From: an uncultured Oscillospiraceae bacterium
GTDB taxonomy: Bacteria > Bacillota > Clostridia > Oscillospirales > Oscillospiraceae
DNA: 48,901 bases
Direction: 5' to 3'
NCBI GenBank assembly: GCA_947629915.1
Contig: CANRFN010000030.1
Location: 1 to 48,901, forward strand
This document shows positions 35,759 through 42,833 of this stretch, one piece after another (position 1 is the first letter of the stretch; each line of letters begins with the position of its first letter). The translations under genes were made by a program, and so were the position numbers. A model generated the notes under the pieces. It did not search any database, was not told where the DNA came from, and saw only the letters and a list, made by a program, of their open reading frames with translations.

Positions 35759-36213
35759 AAGATGGTGTCGTAGGGGGTGAGATCGGGAAGGGTCCCGGCG
35801 ATCTCCGGCGGATCAGACTCCTCCTGCCGGGAGATGTCCAGAAGACCATCGTAGGTGGCGGGATATTCAGTGGTGGACTCGATCTTGTAGGTGTCCGCAA
35901 CGGTGGCCTCGGCGATCATCTCTGCCACGATTTCCGTGTTGCCCTTTTCGATGACCCCAACCTCATACTGCTCTCCGGCCAGAGAGAAGTACGCCACCAG
36001 GATCTTGCCGCCGGATGGGGTGGAACTGTTCTGGGGCTGTTCCGTCTCCGGGGTTGCGGCAGGTATTTCTGTCTCTGGATTGGCCGGAGTGTTGGCTTTT
36101 GCTGGCGTTGTTGGGGATGGCGTGCTCTCGGTACCGCCGCCGCAGGCGGAGATGCCTATGAGCAGGCAGAGACAGAGGAAAAAGGCCAGTGGTTTTCGCA
36201 TCATAGCTACCAT
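35759..36213 (-). pseudogene. 5' exon of a lipoprotein flavodoxin split by the group II intron
   Basis: MRKPLAFFLCLCLLIGISAC is a lipoprotein signal with lipobox and Cys, followed by a Thr/Pro-rich spacer. The flavodoxin domain then begins: ILVAYFSLAGEQYEVGVIEKGNTE, TEYPATYDGLLDIS, and PDLTPYDTI just before the intron. The start may be ATG 36213, which overlaps the TGA of the upstream AKR (TGATG), or ATG 36201. Membrane-anchored extracytoplasmic flavodoxins suit flavin-based electron transfer outside the membrane. Expression of the whole protein needs intron splicing. Confidence 0.85.
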
Positions 36214-37196
36214 CAATCGATGTACTCCGTGCCCCGGTCCATGTCCTTGCGCCGGCCGTGGACGGTGAGGGCGGAGAGAGCGGTGTCCAGCTCGGAGAAC
36301 TCCGCATCCGTGAGGTGCACCTGGGAGGCACCCAAGTTCTCCAGGATCCGCCCCTTGTTCTTGGACCCGGGGATGGGCACCACATGGGGGTACTTCTTCA
36401 GCATCCAGGCCAGGGAGATCTGTGCGTTGGTGGTGCCCTTTCTCTCTGCCATGCCGGATACCAGATCCAGAAACGGCCGGTTGGCGGTGAGGTTCTCCCG
36501 GGAGAGCTGGGGTACCCATTTGCGCACATCATCCCCCTCGAACCTGGTGTCTGCGGTCACCTTACCGGAGAGGTACCCGCTGGCGATGGGGGAGAAGGCC
36601 ACAAAGCCGATGTTGTGGGCCTGGCAATAGGGGATCACTCTCTTCTCGTAGTCCCGCTCCATCATGGAGTAGATGTTCTGGACGGCGGAGACCGGTGTTA
36701 CCTCATGGGCCCGTTGGAGGATGTCCGCGTTCACCATGGAGAGACCCCAGCCCCTGATGAGGCCGTCTTGGATGAGCCTTCCCATGCCCTCCGCAACGTG
36801 CTCCACCGGTACCTCCGGGTTGATCCGATGCAGATAGTACAGGTCCGCGTAGTCTGTGCCCAGCCGGTCCAGGGAGGCGTCCAGGTGGTGCCGGAGAGCG
36901 CCATACAGATTTTTTCTGGCCTCGTCTGTGCCCAGAAACAGCTTGGTGGCCAGCACCACGTCTTTCCGGCGGCCTTGAATTGCCTTCCCTACGATCTTTT
37001 CATTGTGCCCCGTATCCGCGAGATAGGGCCCGTATGCCTCCGAGGTGTCCAGGAAGGTGCAGCCGTAGTCCAGGGCGGCCTGGATGGCCTCGATGCTGTA
37101 CTCCTCGGTGGGAATGGCGCCGTACCCGTGGGAGAAGCCCATACAGCCCATGCCGATGGCGGAGACGGTGAGATTGCCAAGTTTTCGTGTGTCCAT
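36213..37196 (-). CDS. Aldo/keto reductase, 327 aa
   Basis: An intact AKR: LGNLTVSAIGMGCMGFSHGYG at the start, FLDTSEAYGPY (catalytic Asp and Tyr), KLFLGT (Lys), DLYYLHRINP (His), GLSMVNADIL and IPGSKNKGRILENLGA, the NADPH-binding end. It belongs to the yeast Gcy/IolS-like AKR11-13 type. NAD(P)H-dependent carbonyl reduction is expected; the substrate is unknown. It lies 22 bp after the NTF2-like gene, and its stop overlaps the flavodoxin start, so it is part of one operon. Confidence 0.93.
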   Translation of the reverse strand: MDTRKLGNLTVSAIGMGCMGFSHGYGAIPTEEYSIEAIQAALDYGCTFLDTSEAYGPYLADTGHNEKIVGKAIQGRRKDVVLATKLFLGTDEARKNLYGALRHHLDASLDRLGTDYADLYYLHRINPEVPVEHVAEGMGRLIQDGLIRGWGLSMVNADILQRAHEVTPVSAVQNIYSMMERDYEKRVIPYCQAHNIGFVAFSPIASGYLSGKVTADTRFEGDDVRKWVPQLSRENLTANRPFLDLVSGMAERKGTTNAQISLAWMLKKYPHVVPIPGSKNKGRILENLGASQVHLTDAEFSELDTALSALTVHGRRKDMDRGTEYID

Positions 37197-37218
37197 GATA
37201 TTCCTCCGTGTAGTCTCT

Positions 37219-37593
37219 TCAGAATGTGGATGCCTTGGCCTCGGTGATGCGCCAGGTGTCCTCTCCGCGGATCAGGGTGAGGCGGAGCTGGAGACGCCAG
37301 GTGCTGCGGCCGCCTCCAAAGACCGCGGCGCTCACCACGCTCTTGCCATCCAGCACCGCGGTGTCCCCGTGGAGTTCCGCCTGGATGTCCCGGTGGTCTG
37401 CGGAGAAATAGTTCAGGGTCCCGTCCTCTATGGCCCGGAGAAAGGCCGCCTTGGACTGGCGCAGGCCCGTCATGTGGCGGAGGACAAAGGCGCTGTCCAG
37501 GACCTCGTTCAGCAACGTGATGTCCTTGCGGACCATGCCGTCATATAACTGGCGGTACCGGGTCTCGATGATTTGCCGGTCTATCTCTGCCAT
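37219..37593 (-). CDS. NTF2-like/SnoaL-fold protein, 124 aa
   Basis: Cone-shaped NTF2-like fold by pattern: an N-terminal helix IIETRYRQLYDGMVRKDITLLNEVLD, then strands with RHMTG, SAAVFGGG and the final TWRITEAKA motif typical of the DUF4440/SnoaL-like group. Such proteins bind small hydrophobic ligands or act as isomerases or lyases. Between an SDR gene (12 bp away) and an AKR gene (22 bp away), it probably acts on the same substrate; which reaction is not visible. Confidence 0.8.
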   Translation of the reverse strand: MAEIDRQIIETRYRQLYDGMVRKDITLLNEVLDSAFVLRHMTGLRQSKAAFLRAIEDGTLNYFSADHRDIQAELHGDTAVLDGKSVVSAAVFGGGRSTWRLQLRLTLIRGEDTWRITEAKASTF

Positions 37594-37605
37594 GGGAGCA
37601 ATTCC

Positions 37606-38439
37606 TCAGGACGCCGGCTGGAGCGGTCCGTAGAAATAGCTGGCCGTGGCGCCGCCATCGATCAGGAAGGTGGAGCCGGAGATGAATGCCCCGGCCGGCC
37701 CCAGAAGCAGTTCCGCCACATTGGCCACCTCGTCCGCCGTGCCGGGACGGCCGGCAGGGCACTTGGCGAACATGTTCTTGTAGAAGTCTCCCCGGGGGCC
37801 GTTGAACTCATCAATGGCGAGGGGTGTCACAATGATGCCGGGGGCGATGGCGTTGAGCCTGGCACCCCGCTCGCCCCACTTCACCGCCTCTGCCATCACT
37901 CGCTTCTCATTGCACCGCTTTGCCAGCTGATAGGCGTGGAGGGTGTCCCGAATGTTCTCCGGCTGGAGCATGGGGAGGGACAGCAGCTCTTCCGTGGGGG
38001 TGGTGGCAAGCTGCCGGTCCTCCTCTGCGGTGAGTGCTGGCATCCGCCAGCCGCTCTGGCTGGAGATGGTAACACCCACGCCGCCGGGCCGGATCACTTT
38101 GCCCACCTCCTCCAGGAGGACTGCCGTGCCGTAGAGGTCCACATTCAGAATGGCCTCCACCGGCGCCTGGCTGGGGGAGACCCCCGCCACGTTGATGAGC
38201 ACGCCGATCTCCCCGTACGCCTGGGCGGTGTGAATGGCGTGAAGGATGGAATCTCTGCTGGACAGGTCCATCTCCAGAGGGACGGCGTCAAAGCCGGCAT
38301 CGCTGAGAATCCTGGAGACCGCCTCCGCGTTTTCCCGGCGCTTGTCTCCCACCACGATCTTCTTTCCAAATCCTACCCGGCGGGCGATGGCCATGCCGAT
38401 CTGGCCGGCGCCGGTGAGCAATAACACTTCTCGTTCCAT
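37606..38439 (-). CDS. Short-chain dehydrogenase/reductase, 277 aa
   Basis: ATG 38439 (MEREVLLLTGAGQIG) follows AAGGAG; an ATG six codons earlier has no ribosome site. The dinucleotide loop TGAGQIG is at residues 9-15. INVAG (about 87-91), the catalytic Ser in TISSQSG, and the catalytic Tyr-x-x-x-Lys in YQLAK are present, followed by APGIIVTP and the FISGSTFLIDGG end. All point to a classical SDR using NAD(P)H. The glycine loop is short (GxxGxG read as GAGQIG). Part of the flavodoxin/AKR operon. Confidence 0.93.
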   Translation of the reverse strand: MEREVLLLTGAGQIGMAIARRVGFGKKIVVGDKRRENAEAVSRILSDAGFDAVPLEMDLSSRDSILHAIHTAQAYGEIGVLINVAGVSPSQAPVEAILNVDLYGTAVLLEEVGKVIRPGGVGVTISSQSGWRMPALTAEEDRQLATTPTEELLSLPMLQPENIRDTLHAYQLAKRCNEKRVMAEAVKWGERGARLNAIAPGIIVTPLAIDEFNGPRGDFYKNMFAKCPAGRPGTADEVANVAELLLGPAGAFISGSTFLIDGGATASYFYGPLQPAS

Positions 38440-38453
38440 GTGTATCTCCTTCC

Positions 38454-38972
38454 TCAAAGGGCCGCTTTGGCCCAGGTCATGATTGCCTCCCGGGAGGTCT
38501 CCACCTGGTGACCCAGGAATGCGCTGCCGTTTTCAGAGAGCACCGCCCCGTTGCAGAGCTTCTGCAGGGCCTGTATGCCATCTCCAAAGCCCCCGCCGCC
38601 GCTGGTTACAAACGGTAAGACCCATTTCCCATGCCAATCGCAGCGCTCCAGGCAGGAGACCACCGGCATGGGCAGGGTGTTCCACCAGTTGGGAAAGCCG
38701 AGAAAGACGGTGTCGTAGGGGGAAAGATCGGGATAGGCTTTCAGTTCCGGACGAATACCCTGCTCCAACTCCTCCTTGGCCTCATAGATCATCTTCGTGT
38801 GTCCCTCGCTGTACGCCTATACCGTCTGAATTTCAAAGAGATCTCCGTCCACCGCCTGCTGGATGCACTCCGGCGCCGCCGCGGTGTGGCCCTTCTCCAG
38901 GTCCACGAGCTGCATGCCCGGGGCGATGGTCTGGCCGGGGAGGGAGTAGAAGAGGGTGAGGATGGCTGCCGT
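38454..38972 (-). pseudogene. Flavodoxin with lost start codon and internal stop
   Basis: Homology runs in one frame from ILTLFYSLPGQTI (FMN loop) through KGHTAAAPECIQQAVDGDLF, an in-frame TAG at 38817-38819, then KMIYEAKEELEQG, YDTVFLGFPNWWNTLPMP, SGGGGFGDGI to the stop at 38454. Where the start should be (38970-38972) the codon is ACG, and no ribosome site or other ATG is present. Two independent lesions make this a real pseudogene rather than a read error. It lies three bases after an intact flavodoxin and is likely a decayed neighbour. Confidence 0.85.
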
Positions 38973-38975
38973 GGC

Positions 38976-39491
38976 TCAGATGCACTTTCTGGCCCAGGCG
39001 GCCACTGCGGACTCGGACTTGGCCGCATCTGCCCCGTGGACGGCCAGACCCTTGCCGATCACGGCGCCCTTGCAGACCTTCTTCAGGTCCCGCTCGCAGG
39101 AGCCCAGACCGCTGCCCTCGTGGGTCATGAGAGGGAAGACGTGCTTGCCGGTGAAGTCCAGCTGCTCCAACTGGGTGAACATGGCCATGGGGAAGGTGCC
39201 CCACCAGCACGGACCGCAGACGAAGATATTGTCGTACTGGGAGATGGTGTCCAGGGAGCGCTTCAGGGCAGGGCGGGCCTGGGCACGGAGCTCCTGCTTG
39301 GCCACATCGATGCAGCTGTAGTAGTCCTTGGGGTAGTCCTGCACCGTCTCCACCTGAAAGAGGTCTCCGCCCACGGCCTTCTGGATGTACTCCGCCGCGA
39401 TCTCGGTGTTGCCCTTGGCGATGTCCTTGATGCCGCCATTCCAGTAGTTCTCTCCCGTGCGGGAGTAGTAGAGGATCAGGTTGTTTGCCAT
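38976..39491 (-). CDS. Flavodoxin, 171 aa
   Basis: MANNLILYYSRTGENYW with KGNTEIAAEYIQ is the flavin phosphate loop. YDNIFVCGPCWWGTFPMAMFTQL and MTHEGSGLGSCERDL are the isoalloxazine-binding segments of flavodoxin_4/NAD(P)H quinone-type proteins. ATG 39491 with AAAGGAG upstream. First gene of the oxidoreductase operon, after a promoter (39529-39557) and a LysR-type site (39578-39595). It probably provides low-potential electrons to, or is controlled along with, the SDR and AKR enzymes downstream. Confidence 0.92.
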   Translation of the reverse strand: MANNLILYYSRTGENYWNGGIKDIAKGNTEIAAEYIQKAVGGDLFQVETVQDYPKDYYSCIDVAKQELRAQARPALKRSLDTISQYDNIFVCGPCWWGTFPMAMFTQLEQLDFTGKHVFPLMTHEGSGLGSCERDLKKVCKGAVIGKGLAVHGADAAKSESAVAAWARKCI

Positions 39492-39528
39492 GATTGCATG
39501 CTCCTTTGCCGATGTTTTGGGATATTTC

Positions 39529-39557
39529 ATTCTACCCAGCCCGCTTGACGGGCGCAA
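39529..39557 (-). promoter_or_regulatory. Promoter of the flavodoxin/SDR/AKR operon
   Basis: TTGCGC (39552-39557), 17-bp spacer and TAGAAT (39529-39534) on the minus strand. Confidence 0.6.
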
Positions 39558-39577
39558 TTCCGATTTCAGGGGATACC

Positions 39578-39595
39578 TATAAGCATTTGCTTATA
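39578..39595. promoter_or_regulatory. LysR-type operator
   Basis: TATAAGCA-TT-TGCTTATA is a perfect inverted repeat with the T-N11-A shape. Its centre is about 65 bp upstream of the predicted operon start site, the usual LysR recognition position. The LysR gene at 39644 is next to it. Confidence 0.65.
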
Positions 39596-39601
39596 CGAAA
39601 A

Positions 39602-39627
39602 AGGGAGCCTGCTGCCGCAGGCTCCCT
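39602..39627 (-). terminator. Terminator of the first LysR gene
   Basis: AGGGAGCCTGC pairs with GCAGGCTCCCT (loop TGCC). On the minus strand it is followed by TTTTTCG. Confidence 0.85.
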
Positions 39628-39643
39628 GGATGGGGGCGGGGAT

Positions 39644-40528
39644 TCACTTGTTGAACTGCGCTTTCAGGATCTCGGCAAAGGTCTCGATGTAGTACCCGGA
39701 GTTGTCCGCCTTCCAGAAGGCGCAGTAGTTGCGGGTGAAGGGCTTCCCGTTTCGATAGAGGGGCCGCCGGGCGATGGTCTCGGCAAACTGGTCCGGCGTG
39801 GTGCCGCCCTCAATGGGGAGAAACCCTCTGCCGCTCACCACCAGAAGGCGGGCCTCTTCCAGGGTCTCGGCGAAGAGGACCTCGCTCTCGATGCCGTAAA
39901 TTTCTTGGTAATAGGCCTGCTCGGTGTCCTGCTGCTCTTTGGAGGCCACCAGAATGCACGGGGTGTTCCGAAGGTCTCCCGCATTCACATACGCCAGACT
40001 TGCGATGGGGTTTCTGGCGGAGATCTCAATGGCGCACTCCTGCACTGTGAGCACCGTGTTCACGTACTCGTCTGAAAAGGCCCGGCGCTGGTCGTTGAGG
40101 ACCAGGTCCACCTGATTGGTGCGCAGGAGGTCGTAGAGGTCCTCGTGGTTGCCGTTCTTCATGTCGATGGGGATGTCCGGGTACTTGGCAGTGAAGGCCG
40201 CCACCGCCTGCTGGAACTCGGTGCCGCCGAACACCTTGCTGTATCCGATCCGGAGGGCAAAGTCCTCTCCCTGGGCGATGCGCTTGGTCTCCCGGGTGAG
40301 CCGGTCCAGGTCTGCCATGAGAAGGATGCTCTGGCGGTAGAAGTACTCGCCTGCGGGGGTGAGGGAGAACTTGCGGTTTTCCCGTTTCAGCAGGGTTACG
40401 CCCAACTCCCGCTCCAGGGCCTGCACCTGCTGGGAGATGGCGGACTGGGAGATAAAGCACTGCTCCGCTGCCGCACTGAAGCTGCCGGCTTGGACCACGG
40501 CCTGGAAGTACTTCATCTGTTTCAGCAT
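39644..40528 (-). CDS. LysR-family regulator of the oxidoreductase operon, 294 aa
   Basis: The N-terminal winged helix-turn-helix (MLKQMKYFQAVVQAGSFSAAAEQCFISQSAISQ) is typical of LysR proteins; the ligand domain fills residues 90-294. ATG 40528 is used (AGAGGGGG upstream). It has its own promoter (40618-40646) and terminator. It is encoded immediately upstream of, and on the same strand as, the flavodoxin operon, with an 18-bp inverted repeat in between, so it is the likely activator. The effector is unknown; a redox or aldehyde signal would fit the enzymes. Confidence 0.92.
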   Translation of the reverse strand: MLKQMKYFQAVVQAGSFSAAAEQCFISQSAISQQVQALERELGVTLLKRENRKFSLTPAGEYFYRQSILLMADLDRLTRETKRIAQGEDFALRIGYSKVFGGTEFQQAVAAFTAKYPDIPIDMKNGNHEDLYDLLRTNQVDLVLNDQRRAFSDEYVNTVLTVQECAIEISARNPIASLAYVNAGDLRNTPCILVASKEQQDTEQAYYQEIYGIESEVLFAETLEEARLLVVSGRGFLPIEGGTTPDQFAETIARRPLYRNGKPFTRNYCAFWKADNSGYYIETFAEILKAQFNK

Positions 40529-40617
40529 GGTGAGGCCCCCTCTGATTGGATTGGTGGTATGAGATGGGCAGCAGAGAATGAGATGCCAGGTCCCGGAGAT
40601 CTCTCTGTCCAAGTCTC

Positions 40618-40646
40618 AGTATACCCGGGGAGAAGGCCGATTGCAA
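40618..40646 (-). promoter_or_regulatory. Promoter of the first LysR gene
   Basis: TTGCAA (40641-40646), 17-bp spacer, TATACT (40618-40623) on the minus strand; 24 of 29 bases equal the Fic promoter. Confidence 0.75.
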
Positions 40647-40794
40647 GCCGGAATGTCTCTGGTGCGGAGGGCTGTGGGGATGCGGATCAGGTACTCCCTC
40701 TGAACCATGCGGACATGAAGCAATGAGCCGCAGGTCTTACCATATCGCTGGTTTGCACCGGGACCCATGGGGACCTGTCTGGGAGAGAAAGATA

Positions 40795-40826
40795 CCGCCG
40801 TACGGGAGAGGAATCCCGTACGGCGG
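40795..40826 (-). terminator. Terminator after the flavin reductase gene
   Basis: A perfect 13-bp stem (40795-40807 with 40814-40826) with a GAGGAA loop; the minus-strand flank is TATCTTTCTCTC. Confidence 0.75.
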
Positions 40827-40856
40827 CTCTTCTAGCTGGAACGATACCAAGCTGGT

Positions 40857-41419
40857 TCAACTGTTCTCTTGGCCGGGTGCCCGCTTGAAAGACAGGCACT
40901 TGCCGATCACGTCCCCGGTCTTCAGATAGCAGTATGTGGGGAACTCAAAGAGCACCGGCTTGAGGACACTGTAGTCCACCTTGCCGGCATCGTTGAGGCA
41001 AGACTCCTCCACATAGGTGCCGTCTATGGTGCAGATGAAGCTCTCAAACCCGGGGGTGTTGTACACGTCCGCCACGGTGCAGGCCATGGTGAGGGGCGCC
41101 TGGCGGATGATGGGGGTGCCATTTTCGGCGCGGTCGTAGGGGAAGACGGCGGACTTGTCTGTCTTCTTCCCGCTCACAGACCCCACATAGTCCACCTCCG
41201 GCAGCATCTCCTCGGTGACGAGGTTGATGGAGAGGCGTTTCGTCTCCTTGATGCGGCTGTTGATAAAGTGGGGCGCGGCGAGACTCACCAGAACCCTGTC
41301 GTGGCCGATGATGCCCACATGCCCCACCAGGGTCCAGGTGGGCTGATCCCGTTCATCGCCCCGATCACGGTCACCGGCGCGGGATAGAGCGCCAGCAGCG
41401 AGCCAACATTCTTCTTCAT
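40857..41419 (-). pseudogene. Flavin reductase-like FMN-binding protein, frameshifted
   Basis: ATG 41419 (GGAGG upstream) gives MKKNVGSLLALYPAPVTVIGAMNG, the start of the flavin reductase/FMN-binding split-barrel family. The rest (DQPTWTLVGHVGIIGHDRVLVSLAAPHF, RLSINLVTEEML, CTIDGTYVEE) lies in another frame. One G is missing in a G run at 41348-41350 (AACGG(G)GATCAG); total length 563 bp. When repaired it is a 187-residue protein that would bind FMN and reduce free flavin or a small substrate. It overlaps the preceding small gene by ATGA. Confidence 0.85.
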
Positions 41420-41649
41420 CTTCTTTCCCTCCCGCTTGTTGCTGTCCGGTTTTGCCGGAGCTGATAGATGCAGTAGTCCAGACGGTCCAGCCGCTGCTGG
41501 GCGGTGTGGACCTCCTCCAGGAGACGTCCTCTCCGGCCCCGTAAGAGGCGCGTCCGCTCCCTTGGATTTGCGCTGGACAGCACTGTTTGGATCTCCTGAT
41601 CTGAGAAACCCAGGCCGGACAGGTCTTGTGCGTTGAGCTCAGTGGCCAT
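41416..41649 (-). CDS. MerR-type effector/coiled-coil segment without DNA-binding domain, 77 aa
   Basis: The sequence LSGLGFSDQEIQTVLSS followed by a long helix (LLEEVHTAQQRLDRLDYCIYQL) matches the part of MerR regulators directly after the helix-turn-helix (LGFSLxEI, then the dimerisation helix). The HTH itself is absent. ATG 41649 has AAGGAGGG upstream, so it is translated from here and is not simply a truncated frame. It overlaps the flavin reductase start by 4 bp. It may be a decayed regulator, or a dimerisation-only protein that interferes with a full MerR. No HTH-coding sequence lies upstream. Confidence 0.6.
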   Translation of the reverse strand: MATELNAQDLSGLGFSDQEIQTVLSSANPRERTRLLRGRRGRLLEEVHTAQQRLDRLDYCIYQLRQNRTATSGRERR

Positions 41650-41670
41650 TGTAGATCCCTCCTTGCAATG

Positions 41671-41710
41671 GAAAAGCGCAGGTGCGGAGAGCACTTCTCC
41701 GCCCTGCGCT
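41671..41710 (-). terminator. Terminator of the second LysR gene
   Basis: AGCGCAGG-GCGGAGA and its complement form a stem of about 16 bp with one mismatch (41675-41710); on the minus strand TTTTCC follows. Confidence 0.75.
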
Positions 41711-41748
41711 GTATTGTACCGCTGGAATGATCTGGCGTCCAATACCTG

Positions 41749-42636
41749 TCAGGATGCCTCATCTATGCTCCAGAAGCATTTTGCGAACGAGAGGAACCGC
41801 TCCACCGCGGGGCTGGACGGCTGTCCCCGCTTCCAGGCCAGGACACTGTGCAGCACCTCGCAGCCTTTCAGCGGCCGCATGGTGAGTTTACCCGGATCCA
41901 GGAAGGGAAAACCGCCTATAATGGTGAGCAGATATCCCTGCCCCTTGGAGGCCATAATGCCGCCCATTGTGGGCAGGTTGGTGAAGAAGAGAGCATTGTC
42001 CTCTTGAAAGAGAGGGCCCATCCAGTTCTGCATCATGTTCTGATACCGCGTAGGTAGGATCAATGTCTTTCCAACCAGGTCCTCTGGCAAGATGACATCT
42101 TTGCCTGCAAGGGGGTCTTCCGGGCGCATGAAAGCAGCCATATGCTCGGCCTGTTCCATCCGAATGTATTCGTACTTTCCCAGTTCGATGGGCTCCATCA
42201 GCAGGCCCACATCGATGAGGCCGTGTTCCATCCGCTCCTTCACCACATCTCCCGTGCCGGAGAAGAAGGAGAATCGCACCAACGGGTACTCTTTGTGGAA
42301 CGCAGTGACACAGTCTGCCAGATGCAGCATGGTGGAGATCTCACCGTGGCCAACCACGATGGTGCCCTGCAGTTCCTCGCCGGAGTGGCCCATCTCCTGT
42401 TCCGTCTTGTCTATCAGAGCCAGAATTTCCTCTGCTCTCCGGCGGAGGAGTATGCCGTCTGGGGTGAGCACGATCCGCCGGCCCTTGTGCTCAAAGAGGG
42501 TGGTGCCCAGCTCATACTCCATCTGGGCCAGCTGCCGGCTCAGGGTGGGCTGGGTGATGTGCAGCAGCTCGGCGGCCCGGGAGACCGTCTCCTCTCTCGC
42601 CACCGTGAGAAAATAGCGCAATACCCGCAGTTCCAT
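41749..42636 (-). CDS. LysR-family regulator divergent from the GH3 gene, 295 aa
   Basis: MELRVLRYFLTVAREETVSRAAELLHITQPTLSRQLAQME is a textbook LysR helix-turn-helix; the effector domain runs from residue 90 to the end. ATG 42636 follows AAGGAGG. It is transcribed away from the GH3 gene; the 197-bp gap holds both promoters and a TGCCT-TTG-AGGCA repeat. By the usual LysR logic it controls itself and the divergent GH3 gene. The MerR-like/flavin reductase pair lies downstream, after a terminator. Confidence 0.92.
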   Translation of the reverse strand: MELRVLRYFLTVAREETVSRAAELLHITQPTLSRQLAQMEYELGTTLFEHKGRRIVLTPDGILLRRRAEEILALIDKTEQEMGHSGEELQGTIVVGHGEISTMLHLADCVTAFHKEYPLVRFSFFSGTGDVVKERMEHGLIDVGLLMEPIELGKYEYIRMEQAEHMAAFMRPEDPLAGKDVILPEDLVGKTLILPTRYQNMMQNWMGPLFQEDNALFFTNLPTMGGIMASKGQGYLLTIIGGFPFLDPGKLTMRPLKGCEVLHSVLAWKRGQPSSPAVERFLSFAKCFWSIDEAS

Positions 42637-42668
42637 AGGACGCCTCCTTCGAAGGTTTCATGCCTCCA

Positions 42669-42697
42669 AGTATACACGAGACCCGCAGTGAGTGCAA
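42669..42697 (-). promoter_or_regulatory. Promoter of the second LysR gene
   Basis: TTGCAC (42692-42697), 17-bp spacer, TATACT (42669-42674) on the minus strand. Confidence 0.7.
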
Positions 42698-42704
42698 GAG
42701 AATT

Positions 42705-42717
42705 TGCCTTTGAGGCA
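42705..42717. promoter_or_regulatory. Candidate LysR operator between divergent promoters
   Basis: TGCCT-TTG-AGGCA lies about 67 bp upstream of the predicted GH3 start site and just upstream of the LysR -35. Confidence 0.55.
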
Positions 42718-42740
42718 TACTTCACTTTGCGCACCAGGTA

Positions 42741-42771
42741 TTGGACGCAGGGCCCGAAACGTGCTTATAAT
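42741..42771 (+). promoter_or_regulatory. Promoter of the GH3 gene
   Basis: TTGGAC (42741-42746) and consensus TATAAT (42766-42771) with a long 19-bp spacer, which suits activator dependence. GAAGGAGG precedes ATG 42834. Confidence 0.6.
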
Positions 42772-42833
42772 GGCGCCACCAACCGGGAAACGCCCGGAAA
42801 ATAGAATGGAAAAGTACTGAAGGAGGAAAAATC

